A stretch of DNA of 64,000 nucleotides, taken from assembly GCA_008729055.1 (NCBI GenBank), contig SDUX01000004.1:2854172-2918171 (forward strand), read 5' to 3'. Each line of letters opens with the position of its first letter. The stretch's first letter is position 1. The notes below the pieces were generated by a model, which was given only the letters and a program-made list of their open reading frames with translations, made no database searches and was not told the DNA's origin. This document shows positions 52,126-62,948 of this stretch, in pieces. The position numbers and the translations under genes are program-made. This DNA is from Pyropia haitanensis (Eukaryota > Rhodophyta > Bangiophyceae > Bangiales > Bangiaceae).

Positions 52126-54327
52126 TCAAAGGTCAATATCAAAGTTGAGCGTCGGCTGCAGACGGAAAAAGGGCACCTTCCCTTGGCCCTCCTGCTCCGC
52201 CGCGTCCGCGTCGTTGCACACGGTCATGTTGACCACGTGCGGCCCGCGCGAGTAGCCCGTCACCAGCTGCACGTTGCCATACCCCCGCGGCCGCACCGCG
52301 CCCGTCAGGCCCAGGCCGACGCTCAGGTTGCGGGGCTTGGACGGCGCCCGCGACGCCTGCCGCTCCAGCCGCCGCATCGCCTGCAGTTGCACCGTCGGGC
52401 TGTCCTTAAACTTGGCCGTGTAGTCGCTGAGCACGTTGTGCACCTCGAGGCGGGCGGGGCGGAAGCTCATGCGCAGCGACGGCACGAGGAGCTCCTCCGC
52501 CTTGCGGGAAAACCACTCGTCCACCCGCCGCAGCGCGCCCGCCTGCGCCTCGTCCGTGACGCCGCCGCCGCCCGACGAGACGGCCGACAGGAGGAGCTCC
52601 TTGTATTTGGTCAGCGCCGTGTTTTGGAGGCCCAGGATCTGCTTGTGGAAGAGGCCCCGGATCCGCGCCGCGAGCGTGTCGTGCAGCTCCGCGCGCTTCT
52701 TGGTCCGCGCGGGGGAGCCCGCGTGCGCCAGCGTCGCCGTGTCAAACTTGTCCATCGCCGTCGACAGCAGCGTGGACGCCTTGGTGCCAAAGTTGGGCAC
52801 GCCCCGCCCCCGGTCCACGTCCGTCGTCCAGCGGCCGAGCGTCGGCGTCGCGCCGCGCATCGCCGCGTCCGATGCCAGGTCGCAGCGGTACGCGGCGACG
52901 AGCTCCCCCTTGGACGGCAGCGCCGCCGCCCGGTCCTTGGCCAGCTCCGACCACACCACCTCGGCGTACGTGCCCAGCGCGTCCGCGGGGACGGCCTTGG
53001 AGTACTCGGCCTTGAGGAGCGGCTGCGCGTCGGCGGCCGCGGCGGCCGCCTCCGCCTCCTCCCCACCCACATCGGCCGACGCGAGGAAGCGGGCGCGCAG
53101 CGCCGACACGCCCGCGTCAAACTCTGCTGCCCGGTGACGGATGTGGGGCAGCGCCACCACGTCAATGTCAAAGAACGAGTCGAGCGGCGCCTCCGCCGCC
53201 GCCGCGGGCTTGTCCTCAATCCCGGCCCACAGGCCGTTCAGGTCCGTCCGCAGGAGCGTTTGCAGCGACTCGACCGACGAGCCGTCGTCGTGGTCCCGCA
53301 CGACAAACAGGAGGAGGGTGCGGCGGCCTTCGTCGGGCTGGAACACCTTGATAAACTCACAAAAGATGGTGCGGAGGAGGCCGTACCCCGCCGCCTCAAA
53401 CCGGCCCAGGTCGGCCGCCCAGACGTTGAACAGGAGCACGTCCGCAAAGGCGAGCGAAAAGGTCGCCACCCGCCCGACAACGTCCGCCGATGCGTCGCCG
53501 TCGCGGCCGTCGGCGCCCTGCGAGTCGAGCAGCAGGATGGACGGCGCGGCAGGGGAGGTGGCCAGGACGGCGCCGGCGGTGCCCTTGCCCGCAAACGGGC
53601 GGCTAACCTCAAAGTCCGTATCAAACAGCCGGTTCAGCAGCGTGCTCTTGCCCGTCCCGCGGGCGCCAAGGATGGCCACGGTGATGAGGTCACCATCCTC
53701 CTTGCCCACCACGTGCTGCGACGCAAACGCCTCCATGTCGGGGCTAATGTCCCCGCGGCCGTCAATCAGCTGAAACACGGCGGGGGTGGTAACCTCATAG
53801 CCACCATCGCCCTCCCCCTCCTCCTCCTCCGCCGCCGCCGCATCCGCCTCCGTGGCGGCGGCAGCGTCGCCGGCCACGCCAGCCGCGGCATCGGCCGCAG
53901 CCTCCGCCGCCGCCTCTGCATCGGCAGCGGCCGTTTCAGCAGCCGCCGCCGCCGCCTCCGCCTCGGCCTCCGCCGCCGCAGCCGCATCGGCGGCGGCACC
54001 CGCGTCCGCGTCTGCGTCGGCGTCAGCATCGGCGTCGGCGTCCGCCTCCTCGGCCGCCTCCTCGTCCGCCTCCTCCTCGTCCACCACCTCCGCCTCATCA
54101 AAATCAGCGTCGGAACCCTCTTCCCCGGCAGCCTCCCCAGCGGTGACAACGGTGGTCGTCGTCGTCTTTTGGGTCACGACCGCCGCCGCGTCGGCCGCCT
54201 CCGCCGCGTCCGCGTCCGACGCGAGCGCGCCCAGGTCGACCGGCTTGGCGTTCGCCATCGCCTCTGCCGCTGCGGCCGCGGGGTCCAACGCCCCGTCCAT
54301 CCCGCGATCGGGGCCGCTGTCCGACAT
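52126..54327 (-). CDS. RHD3/Sey1-like (dynamin-superfamily) GTPase without a visible membrane hairpin
   Basis: An intact frame of 733 residues from ATG 54327 (MSDSGPDRGMDGALDP). Residues 60-180 are Ala/Asp/Glu-rich and strongly acidic. The GTPase domain begins with ITVAILGARGTGKSTLLNRL (P-loop, about residue 219), then a G3-like DSQG in ILLLDSQGADGRDGD and a G4-like RDHDD in LLLFVVRDHDDGSSVESLQ. This pattern of P-loop, DxxG and RD is that of atlastin/GBP/Sey1/RHD3 proteins. Long helices follow (AEYSKAVPADALGTYAEVVW, RTKKRAELHDTLAARIRGLF), matching the Sey1/RHD3 helical bundle. Family members end in two membrane helices that fuse ER tubules. Here the C terminus (NLSVGLGLTGAVRPRG to LQPTLNFDIDL) has none. 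It may be a soluble divergent member, or a later exon may be missing. Confidence 0.8.
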   Translation of the reverse strand: MSDSGPDRGMDGALDPAAAAAEAMANAKPVDLGALASDADAAEAADAAAVVTQKTTTTTVVTAGEAAGEEGSDADFDEAEVVDEEEADEEAAEEADADADADADADADAGAAADAAAAAEAEAEAAAAAAETAAADAEAAAEAAADAAAGVAGDAAAATEADAAAAEEEEGEGDGGYEVTTPAVFQLIDGRGDISPDMEAFASQHVVGKEDGDLITVAILGARGTGKSTLLNRLFDTDFEVSRPFAGKGTAGAVLATSPAAPSILLLDSQGADGRDGDASADVVGRVATFSLAFADVLLFNVWAADLGRFEAAGYGLLRTIFCEFIKVFQPDEGRRTLLLFVVRDHDDGSSVESLQTLLRTDLNGLWAGIEDKPAAAAEAPLDSFFDIDVVALPHIRHRAAEFDAGVSALRARFLASADVGGEEAEAAAAAADAQPLLKAEYSKAVPADALGTYAEVVWSELAKDRAAALPSKGELVAAYRCDLASDAAMRGATPTLGRWTTDVDRGRGVPNFGTKASTLLSTAMDKFDTATLAHAGSPARTKKRAELHDTLAARIRGLFHKQILGLQNTALTKYKELLLSAVSSGGGGVTDEAQAGALRRVDEWFSRKAEELLVPSLRMSFRPARLEVHNVLSDYTAKFKDSPTVQLQAMRRLERQASRAPSKPRNLSVGLGLTGAVRPRGYGNVQLVTGYSRGPHVVNMTVCNDADAAEQEGQGKVPFFRLQPTLNFDIDL

Positions 54328-54366
54328 AGCCGCCGCCGGCACCGCCGCCGCCGCCGCCACCACCGT

Positions 54367-54398
<32 letters not shown>

Positions 54399-55982
54399 AC
54401 GCGAGCGTCGGCCCCCGCGCCGCCCTCCCTGCGGACCGGCACGCCGATCGCTGGCAGGCACACCCTTCCCCTCTGATGGGTGTATGAATAAGCAGCCACT
54501 CGACGCGGAAAACGCCGGTGGCAGATGGGGGGGGGGGGGGGGCGATGGGCGGGCAGCACGGGGTCGGGACGGCGGGCGGGTGGGTGCACGTCCACGCCGC
54601 GAGCGAGGGCGGCGGCACAAGCGTGACCACGCGACGTCTGCGCGGGGCCGCAAAACGTGGCCGAGCCGGCGGAGATCTGGGCCGATCGACGGGCGCCGTC
54701 CGCGCTCCACGCTCGTTCTGAACAAAACGGCCACCGGGGGGGCCACTGGTGACGACTGTTTGCGGCGCCCGTTAGCCACGTGTGTCTTTGGTTGCCTTGG
54801 GGACCCTCAAACAGATGGATGCAAACGACGTCAACAAAGGGTAGAACGTTTGGGTGTTCGCCTCCGGATACGGGTGTTGCGAACCGACCCCTCCGACGTC
54901 CCGGTCAGAGCGTCATTCCATTTGATGGTGCTTGTATGCGGAATTATGGGCGCATGTCTTGAATTCAAGTCTCTTTGGATCCAATTCGAGCACCACTCGG
55001 CACGGGTCCACGATGCCTCGTCTCGCCGACCTTCCCCACTGCACCCAGTGTCCTGTTTGCTCGCGGCACACCGCCCTCGCTACCCCTTTCCTCTCTCTTT
55101 CGCGGCACCCAGTTGAACAAGGATGACTGCGCGTGGTGTACTCGCTATGAGCGCAGCGGCGCGGGGGTGGCGTTAGCCCGGCTGCCCCCGCCCCGTCTTT
55201 GCGCCTGCCGCAACGGTCGTAGTCCGTCGGCTACGGCCGCCACTGCCGCGATGGAGGCTCCCCTTGCATGACGCCCAGATGGCCGCACGCTCTTTGACGC
55301 ACAGAGCGGAACGCTCTGCCGGTCGCCCGCCCGCCCGCCCTCCCGCCTGCCTGTCGTGGCTGGGCGTGTGCCAGCGCGGGCGGTAGGCACGAGGGGGGCG
55401 GGCGTCGGGCGGCACCGCTGCAGGCAGCGCTGCTGGGCTGGACGGCATCGGGAGTTGGTGCGAATTGTGCTGCTGAACGAGGGGGGGTATAGCGGGTGGG
55501 GGGGGGGGGGGGGGGAGGGGAAGAGGGGACGGGACGGGCGTGGGGGGGTGTGGGACCGGGAAGGGCGCGGCGGCGCGGCCAGCTCGGCTGTTTTCCCGCG
55601 GCTGGCGCTGGGGGCTGCGGATTGTGGCTGTGGAGTGTGCGGTTGGGGGGGGGGGAGCGTCCCGCCCATCCCGCCGCAGTGGTGATAGCCGCCCGCACCC
55701 TACGTGCGCGCGTTCCGACTTTTTTTTGGGTTGCGGCCAGCGTCGTGGCCGCCGCGGCGGCCTGTCGCTGCCGCTGTCGGTCACTGCCGCTGTCGGTGCG
55801 GCGCCGTCAACGACGTGCCTCTCCACCCCCCCCGTCGTCTTTTCCCTACCCCGGTCCCACCGCCGCTTCTCCATAGCCGCGCGGCACGCGCCGCCCGGTG
55901 GTGGCGCTCGCCGACGGGCGCGGCGGCGTCACTGGTGGGGCGGGCGGCTCGCCCACCCTCCGCCTTCCCTTCCCCCTCCTCC
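54328..55982. other. Divergent intergenic region between the GTPase and GT61 genes
   Basis: It holds an AT-richer island (54765-55010), GC-rich DNA with a G run (55499-55515) and a pyrimidine-rich leader before the GT61 start. No domain-bearing frame is seen. Confidence 0.45.
54765..55010. promoter_or_regulatory. AT-richer island in the divergent GTPase/GT61 spacer
   Basis: It lies 440-680 bases upstream of the GTPase start and about 1 kb upstream of GT61. It contains the 12-base palindrome CTTGAATTCAAG (54958-54969) and CCAATTCGAG. It could serve both genes; this is inferred from position and composition. Confidence 0.3.
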
Positions 55983-56745
55983 ATGGCGGTCCGCCTGTGG
56001 CGGCGACGGCGGCGGGCGGTTGCCCTGACGACCGCCGCCCTCGGCGCCACCGCCGCCGCGTCGGTGGCGGCCGCGGCGGTTGGCGTGCTGCTGCCGCCGC
56101 CGCCGGGGTGCCCGCCGGGCTACCGGTGCACCCCGCTGAGCGCCGCCGACGATGGGGGTGGAAGAGGGGGGGGGGGGGGCGACGCGGTGCCCGCCCGTGG
56201 CGTCGGCGCCGCCGCCGCCGGTGCGCCGGCACCGCCGCCGCTGGTGCTGCCGTGGGATGGCCGCCCGCTGGCAGGGCGGCCACCCAGGGACGGGCCGCTG
56301 GTAGCGGCGCCATTGTCGCTGCCGGCGTCGGGCATCCCCTTTGGCGGCACGCCCACGGCGGCGGCGGCGCCCGTACCGACGGCGTTGCGGGCGCGCGCTG
56401 ACCGCGGCGGCGCGCCGCCACCGACGGCCGGCGCGCACGTGTTGCCACGAGGGGCGGCGGGTGGGTCCCCCGGACGAGGCGGCGGGGGGAGCTCCCCGCC
56501 AAGAGGCGGCGGGGGTGGCTCCCCACCGAGGGACGGCGGCGGCGGCGGCGGGGCGGGGGGGGGGAGGGAGGTCTGGTGCGGCCAGCCCCCTCTGGACGGG
56601 GGCATGCTGCGGGTGGCGGCAACGATGGAGGGTGGGGCGGGGGGTCTGCCCGGCGGCGCGCCGTCGATGGTGGGGGCCCTCACTGAGGCGAGCGGCCGCT
56701 CGCCATTGCCTGGGTCGGTGGCTCCTCAGGGCGGGCGTTCTTGGG

Positions 56746-56806
<61 letters not shown>

Positions 56807-59003
56807 ACAGCAACAGCAGCAGCAACAGCAGCAGCAACAGCAGCAGCAACAGCAGCAACAGGAGCAACAGCCGCAGCAGCAACAGCAGCTGCAGCAACAG
56901 CCGCAGCCGCAGCTGCAGCCGCAGCAGCAGCTGCAGCAGCAGCCGCATCTGCAGCCCATGGCCGGCGCCGGCGCCGCCTCCGCCCCGCCGTCGTCGCAGG
57001 GTCTGCTGGAGCAGCAGTTGCGCTCGAGCGCGATGCAGTTTGCGGACCTCCCCGACATGCAGACCTCGCGGGCGGGCACCCCCGCGTTGGCTGCCAACGC
57101 CACGAGCAGCGGGCCGGTGGCGGCGCGGCTCGCGGCCGACGCGGCGGCGCCGTCGGGGGCCGGCGGCCGGCAGGGGGACGGCGGTGGTGGAGGGAACAAA
57201 GGCTCGGCGCCCCCGCCGCCGCGCCTGTCGCCGTCGGCGTCCATGGTACTGTCGCCGCCGCAGCGGTCGCCGCCCTCCTCGTCATCGGGGTCACAGGCGG
57301 CCAAGGCGACGGGGTCACCCCAGGCGGTGCCCACCGCGGGGCCCGAGACGCCGCCCCCCTCCCCTTCTAGCGCCACAGGCGGCGCGGGTGACGGTGGTGG
57401 CGGTGCTCTGCCGTCGAGCCCGCCGTCGCCGCCGCAAATGGTTGTCGACGGCGCCGCCGCTACGACCCCGTTGGTGCCTGGCGCCGCGACGCCTATCCCC
57501 TCCCTCCCCCCCGGCACTTCCCCCGACGGTGACACGCGGCTGTGCAGCCCGTCTGGCGGCCCAGTCCTGGGCGTGGAGCTCGTCGGCAAGCGCGCGTTTC
57601 AGCGGTCGGGCCTACCTGTGCCGCACCCCGCGTCTCTGATGCTCAACCCCAGCCAGCTGCCCCCCGATGGGGTGGAGGTGTACGCCACCCCAGAAGGCCG
57701 CACCGTGTGCCGCATCATGCGGGGCTGCCGGCTGGCAAACGGCACCGCCGTGCTGCCGCGGTGGATGGCCCGCCATGCGGCGCGGCTGGACAAGGACTGT
57801 GGGGTGGCGTCGGCGATCTTTTCGCTGGCCGACGTGGTCAAGGTGGAGCCCGACGGGGCGGTGCGGGCGAGCAGCCTGTTTTCCGCCCGCCCGCGGATGG
57901 ATGTCAACACCAAGTGGGCGGACAGCGACCTGTTTGGCCTCACCGAGACGCGCACCCACTTCCCGCACGCGCTGTCGGACATCCTGCCGCGGATGGTGGC
58001 GGTGGGGGTGCTCTTTGGCGGCGGCGGGTCACGGGAGCTGCGGGAGCACCTCCGGCCGCCCGGTGCGCCCGCGGCGGCGAGGGGCGTGCCGGCGCTGGGC
58101 TTCCCGGCGCTGCGGCCGGCGCTCGCGGTGCACCCCGACACGATGGCGCGCAACGACAGCGACTGGACCAAGTCGTTTTCGCACCTGCTGGAGCATCCGC
58201 TGCTGCGGTTTGAGGTGGTGGCCCTGTCGGCCGCCGAGCACCCGCCGACCATGCTCGGCAACCCGACGGGCACGGGCGTGTGCTTCCGCTCGTTTGTCAC
58301 CACCAACGCGCCACCCTATGCGTACAACTCACCGCTGCTCAGCAACCCGGTCCTCGCCGCGAGCGGCGTCTCCCACATAGACCGGTTTGTGCTGTCGCGC
58401 GCGCGGGCGGGCCCGTGCACCCTCCGCGTGACGGTGGTCAACCGGCGGGGCCCGCGGGCGCTCCTCGGCCTCCCCGCCCTCCGCAAGGCGCTCGCCGGCC
58501 GCGCGGCGGCGGCGCGGGTGCACCTCGCGTACCGGGTGGTTGAGTTTGAGGGCCTCCCCCTGTGCGCGCAGGCCGCCATCATGCAGACGACGGACGTCGT
58601 CATCTCGGCGCACGGGGCGGGCAACACCAACTACATCTTCCTGCGGCCCGCGTCGGTGGCGCTCGAGATCTTCCCGTTTGGCTACCGCGCCGGCCCGTTT
58701 GACGGCTTTGCGCGGGCGCTGCGGCTCGACTATGGCGAGTTTTTCGCCGCGCCGCAGACGCGCGTCTTCCGCGAGTGCGCGCGGCGGACGAATGTGAGCC
58801 GCGAGATTGTGAGCGAGTGGGACGCCGCCGTCGCGGCGGCGGCGCGCGCGCCGGCGGCGGCGCAGCACGCGCTGCGCCTCGAGGACGGGCGCTACTCGAC
58901 GACCGCCCGCGTGTGTGCGCGGATGCAGGAGCTCGCGTTTGACGTGGACGCCGTGGCCGCGACGGCGATTGACCGGGGGGTCCTGCAGTGCAGCACTCGC
59001 TAG
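55983..59003 (+). CDS. GT61 (DUF563) glycosyltransferase, type II membrane protein with long polyglutamine tract
   Basis: An intact 1,006-residue frame from ATG 55983. MAVRLWRRRRRAVALTTAAL starts a signal anchor (helix about 14-36, basic on the cytosolic side), the layout of Golgi glycosyltransferases. A Gly/Pro stem follows, then an almost pure polyglutamine tract from about residue 254 encoded by mixed CAG and CAA, continuing Gln-rich to about 325. The C-terminal catalytic region (about 530-1000) has Cys residues, LGNPTGTGVCFRSFVTTNAP and the GT61 signature LCAQAAIMQTTDVVISAHGA, then GNTNYIFLRPASVALEIFPF. GT61 enzymes add xylose, arabinose or GlcNAc to glycans, so a role in cell-wall polysaccharide or glycoprotein synthesis is likely. 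The exact sugar cannot be told. A 12-base G run (56166-56177) inside the stem does not break the frame. Confidence 0.88.
56743..56960 (+). repeat. CAG/CAA (polyglutamine) repeat
   Basis: Roughly 40 consecutive Gln codons, mostly CAG with interspersed CAA, then a degenerate Gln/Pro/Leu stretch. It is in frame within the GT61 gene. Confidence 0.9.
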
Positions 59004-59432
59004 CAGCGAGTGGGGGAGATGAGTGAGACGGGGGTAGGGAACGGGCGGTGGGTGGGTAGGTGAGGAGGGGGGGGCGGGGGGAGCGCGTGGACTGCTCACG
59101 AGGGGTGCAGTGGGGGGACGTGCACCGCGAGAGGTACGGTGGGGCGTGAGCTGCGGGGACTGCATGGCTGCTTTCGTGTAAATAGCGCGCACCCTTGACA
59201 GAACAAAGTGGTGGCCTGGTGTAGGCGGGACGGTCAGCGTGGGAACAGGGATACAGGGTTCGTGCCGCCACGGACGTGCCACAGATGGCCAACCACCAAG
59301 CGAGGCACGCGGATACATGCCGCGTCCGCCGGGGGTGCCGCGCCACGATGCCATGCGTTGCTCTCCCCCTCCGCCTACCTCCTCGCCCACCCTGCACCCC
59401 GCCCTGCGCCCAGCCCCCGCACACGAAGCTCA
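59004..59432. other. Convergent intergenic region between GT61 and EBP1 genes
   Basis: About 430 bases of moderate GC, purine-rich near the GT61 stop. No gene is seen. Confidence 0.5.
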
Positions 59433-60677
59433 TCAAGCGCTGGGCCCGGTCGTCTCCATCGCACCGTCGTCCGCCGCTGGTGCGGCGGCGGGGGTGGCAG
59501 CGGCGGCGGCGGCCGCCGACGCAGCCGCCCCGCCCTTGCCCTTCTTCTTCTTTGGCTTGCCCAGCGGCGTCGCGAGCAGCGCCTTGAGCTCCTCGTCTTC
59601 CAACATCACCTCGGAGGTGGCCGCGGGCGCATCCATCGTCGTGATAGGCATCGTCTGCGTCGGAAGGATGAGCGCCGTCACCTGCACGCGCGCCACAAAC
59701 GCGCCCTCCTTTTCGTACAGCACCGGGTAGGGGGTGACGAGGCCGTGGGCGGCGAGTTCGGTCATGCCCAGCTTGCCGCGCGTCTCGTTGGACAGCGCCC
59801 GCACGGAAAAGGGGAAGACGGGGAAGTGGCTGGTGATCTCTGAGAAGACGGCCCGGCTGGCCTTCATTTTGAGCATGTACTCCACCCCCGCTTGCCGCTT
59901 GAAGACCGTCGGCTTGGCAACGGTCTCGCGGGTCTTGCCCTCCCCCGTGGAGATGGCCACGTCCAGCACCCACACCTCGTTCTTCTCAAACGTGACCAGG
60001 TCGACCTTGTGGTCGATGGTGGCCTTGTTGAGGATGACCTTTTCCCCGTCCAGCACGTTGCGGGTGACCTGGTGGCTCAGCACCCCCTCCAGCGGCGTGC
60101 AGCCGTACGCCGCGGCGGCCTTTTTCACCACCTCGGTCACGTCCGCGTTCGTCCGCCCCGGCCGCAGCACGCGGAGCGCCGCCTCGGCGGCAGTCTGCGC
60201 GGCAACGAGCGCGTCCGCCGCCTTGCCCGTCACCGTCGGCGTCTCCGCGTCGGCCGCCGGACGGACGGCCGCGCACGTCGCGGCAAGCGCCACGTAGCCG
60301 TCGATGTGGGCGCCCAGCTGGATGGACACCAGGTCCCCCGCCGCGAGCGTGACGCCCGCAAACTCGTCCGTGGCGATCGGGCAAAAGTGGGCGGCGCAAT
60401 GGTTGATGCTGATGCACGTGGGGAACGCAATGCCCTTGGTGAGTTTGGCACCCGCCGCGTCCCGCGCCTTGTTGTACACCGCCGCCGCGCCGTCGGTGAG
60501 GACCTTGTCGCCGAGGGCGGCCAGCTTGATGACGGGCATGCCAGCGACGAGGCCCTTTAGCACCGTTGCCAGCGCCTTGTTGGTAATAATCGCCGCGTCC
60601 TTGTACTTGGTCACCACGTCCGGCGCTTCGATGCCCTTGACGTCCTCCTCCTCGGGATGGGCGCCATTGTCGGCCAT
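59433..60677 (-). CDS. PA2G4: PA2G4/EBP1 homologue (proliferation-associated, aminopeptidase-fold, non-catalytic)
   Basis: An intact frame of 414 residues from ATG 60677 (MADNGAHPEEEDVKGIEAPD). Family landmarks run along the whole chain: VVTKYKDAAIITNKALATVL, KGIAFPTCISINHCAAHFCP, GDLVSIQLGAHIDGYVALAA, EGVLSHQVTRNVLDGEKVIL, FPFSVRALSNETRGKLGMTE and the Lys-rich tail GKPKKKKGKGG. The length matches the usual 390-410 residues. EBP1 has a methionine-aminopeptidase-like fold that has lost its metal ligands. It binds the ribosome exit tunnel and rRNA and promotes growth. No intron is needed. The low-complexity additions common in this window are confined to the last 30 residues. Confidence 0.95.
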   Translation of the reverse strand: MADNGAHPEEEDVKGIEAPDVVTKYKDAAIITNKALATVLKGLVAGMPVIKLAALGDKVLTDGAAAVYNKARDAAGAKLTKGIAFPTCISINHCAAHFCPIATDEFAGVTLAAGDLVSIQLGAHIDGYVALAATCAAVRPAADAETPTVTGKAADALVAAQTAAEAALRVLRPGRTNADVTEVVKKAAAAYGCTPLEGVLSHQVTRNVLDGEKVILNKATIDHKVDLVTFEKNEVWVLDVAISTGEGKTRETVAKPTVFKRQAGVEYMLKMKASRAVFSEITSHFPVFPFSVRALSNETRGKLGMTELAAHGLVTPYPVLYEKEGAFVARVQVTALILPTQTMPITTMDAPAATSEVMLEDEELKALLATPLGKPKKKKGKGGAAASAAAAAAATPAAAPAADDGAMETTGPSA

Positions 60678-62948
60678 GGCAGCAGCCGCGAAGAGTGGCG
60701 TTACCGAACGGCAAGGGGTCAAGGGAGGAGGAAAGGATCTCACAGCACGAGCACCCGCACCTCAAACAGCAGAGGGTATCGTGGACGCTCGCACGCCAGA
60801 CGCGGGCACTCACACCGTCGGCGCCTTTGCAACGGCTTTGCAGGGATATCCGCGCACCCGTGCGCTGCGTCGTCGGTCGCCGTGGATAGGGCTGACACGT
60901 GGTGGGAGTGGGCGCCATGATCTTGATCTTCCAATTACATTTCACAGTCGTGCAACTGTTAGCCACTTCGTAAGTCGTCAAGGAAGCAGTATCCACTCGG
61001 CCTGAGGGGACCACCCCCCCCCCTGGATTGCCTGGAATCGGCCCCCCCCCTGGTCCCCTGGGATCTGGCCTCTAAGCGTCAGGGGACCAGCTGATTCAAG
61101 TCCATATTAGCAAAGGATTTGGCCGTACATCGGAACATGACCCCTCCAGTCCCGCTGTGGAGCCCGGGGTGTGGCGGGTGTCCAACAAGTGCGACGAGCC
61201 GACTTCACGGTGCCACGAGGCTCCCGCGTAGGCTGGTCTGTTGGCGTTGTCTGCACCAAGGCAATCGCTGGTTCTGGCCACTGGGGCGTGCACAGCTCCG
61301 CCCTCGGCCGTCTTTTCCCCCTCCCCCCTTCGTCTTTGCGCTCGCCGCGCCCTCGCCGCGCTGAGGAACGCGGCACGCCTCCCCCCCCCCGGGGGACGCC
61401 CCTCCCCGGCCGAGTCTCACATTCCCCCCACCCCTCCCCCCGCCGCCCCCCCCCCGCGGGCCGGCGGGTGGGCGACGAGCGGCGGGAGCTCCGCGGCGGC
61501 TGCCTCGGCCGCCGTCGCCGCCGGCGACGCGGCCGCCAGCCGCTCCACCGCCCCCACCACCGCGGCTGTTGCGGCGACCTCCTCCTCCCGAGCGGGCGTC
61601 CCCAGCGGGGCGGCCGCCGCGACGGCGAGACCATCGACGAGCTCCGGCGCGGCGGCGGCGACCCCCCCCGCCGCCCCGCCCGCCATCGAGCACATCGGGG
61701 CGGCGCTGGCGCCGTCGGGTGCCGGGGGCGGGGTCCGGGGGGGCCGTAACCCGGAGTGGGGTGTTGCGGTGGGTGGTATGGGGGGGGGGGGTAGCGGCCG
61801 TGGTGTGGGTGGGGTGCGTGGTGGCCGTGGCCGACGCGCCGTGACGGTACGGTGGGGGGGGGCGGGGGGGGGATGAGGGGGGGGGGCGCGGGAGAGGAGG
61901 GAAGGATGGAAGATGACGAGGGGGGGAGGAGGCCGCGCGAGCTGCCGGTGGGCAGCCGGACTGCGCGGGGCGGGCACCGGCTGACGCGCTGGTCGCGGCG
62001 AGCGGTGAGGGGGACGACGCGGCCGCAGATGGGGGCGGGGCGGCACCTCTTGCGTGAGACGGTTCAATACCGCGGTGCTCACGTGGGGTGCCCCCCCGCC
62101 GTTGCCTGCGGCTGCCAGTTCCACCTCTCCGACGAGCCGCAATGCGGGTAATTGTCGGATGTTCATTATCTCCGGAGATGAGAGTCTTGGCGAGAGCGAG
62201 GATTTTCACCGAGGGGTCGGTTCCCTGCCGGCGGTAAGCGTGCCTGCGCCACCGTCGACAGCAACAGCACGACGTTCGTCTGTGGCCGACGACTGACGCT
62301 GCGGGAAGCGACGGATTAAGTGGAGGTAGGGGATAGCGGAACGAGGGGCAGCAGGGTGGCCGGGTCCGAGGTTCGTACGTGGGCTAAATGGTAGGCGGCG
62401 CACGGCAAGCACGCCAGAACAAGAGCGGACACACACGAAGAGACACACACACACACGCTAAAAAAAAACCAGCAACCTATACAGCATCGTGTAATACACA
62501 CGCTCCCTAGACACAAACACTTTTCACAACCGCGGACCGACACTGGGCTGCCGTATGGTCAACCTGGGCGCCACGGGTTGCCGCCGCTGCTGAACGGCGG
62601 TGACCGAGTCGGGACCAGGCCAGGGGGGGGGGGGGGAGGGGGGCGAACGATCGAGCAACGACGAACAACAACAACAAAGTAGAGGGGCCCGCGGCGTCGC
62701 GGCGCGAGCGGGCTGGCTGGCCCAGGCCAGCGCGTGGCCCCTCGTCGATTGCCGCGTAACAGGGTTCCCCCTCTCTCTCCGCCGCAGCGCGCGCTCACCT
62801 CTATCCGCCCTTATCAGCCGGCTGCTTCCGTTTGCTCTCGCCAACGACGCCCACCACGTCGTCTCCCCACACGGTGCCCACACGCACACACCCGCCGGCC
62901 GGCGCGCGGCCCACCGGTGCCGTTGCGGCCCTCACCCCCCCCCCCCCA
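60678..62948. other. Intergenic region between EBP1 and the Cys-rich gene
   Basis: AT-richer patches are at 60905-60990 and 61085-61135, within 460 bases of the EBP1 start. A set of short inverted AGGGGACCA / TGGTCCCCT motifs lies at 61005-61092. GC-rich low-complexity DNA fills 61300-62050. An A run and CA-rich DNA lie at 62430-62480. Overlapping frames on both strands at 61241-62166 are Ala/Pro/Gly-rich. The minus-strand one contains AREEEVAATAAVVGAVERLA, which might be coding, but nothing is identifiable. Confidence 0.35.

Noticed and set aside
61241..62166. Overlapping Ala/Pro-rich frames on both strands, one possibly plastid-targeted
   Set aside because: The minus-strand segment AREEEVAATAAVVGAVERLA looked a little like the start of a PAP/fibrillin domain, but the rest of the domain is absent in any frame. 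It is kept only as a note.
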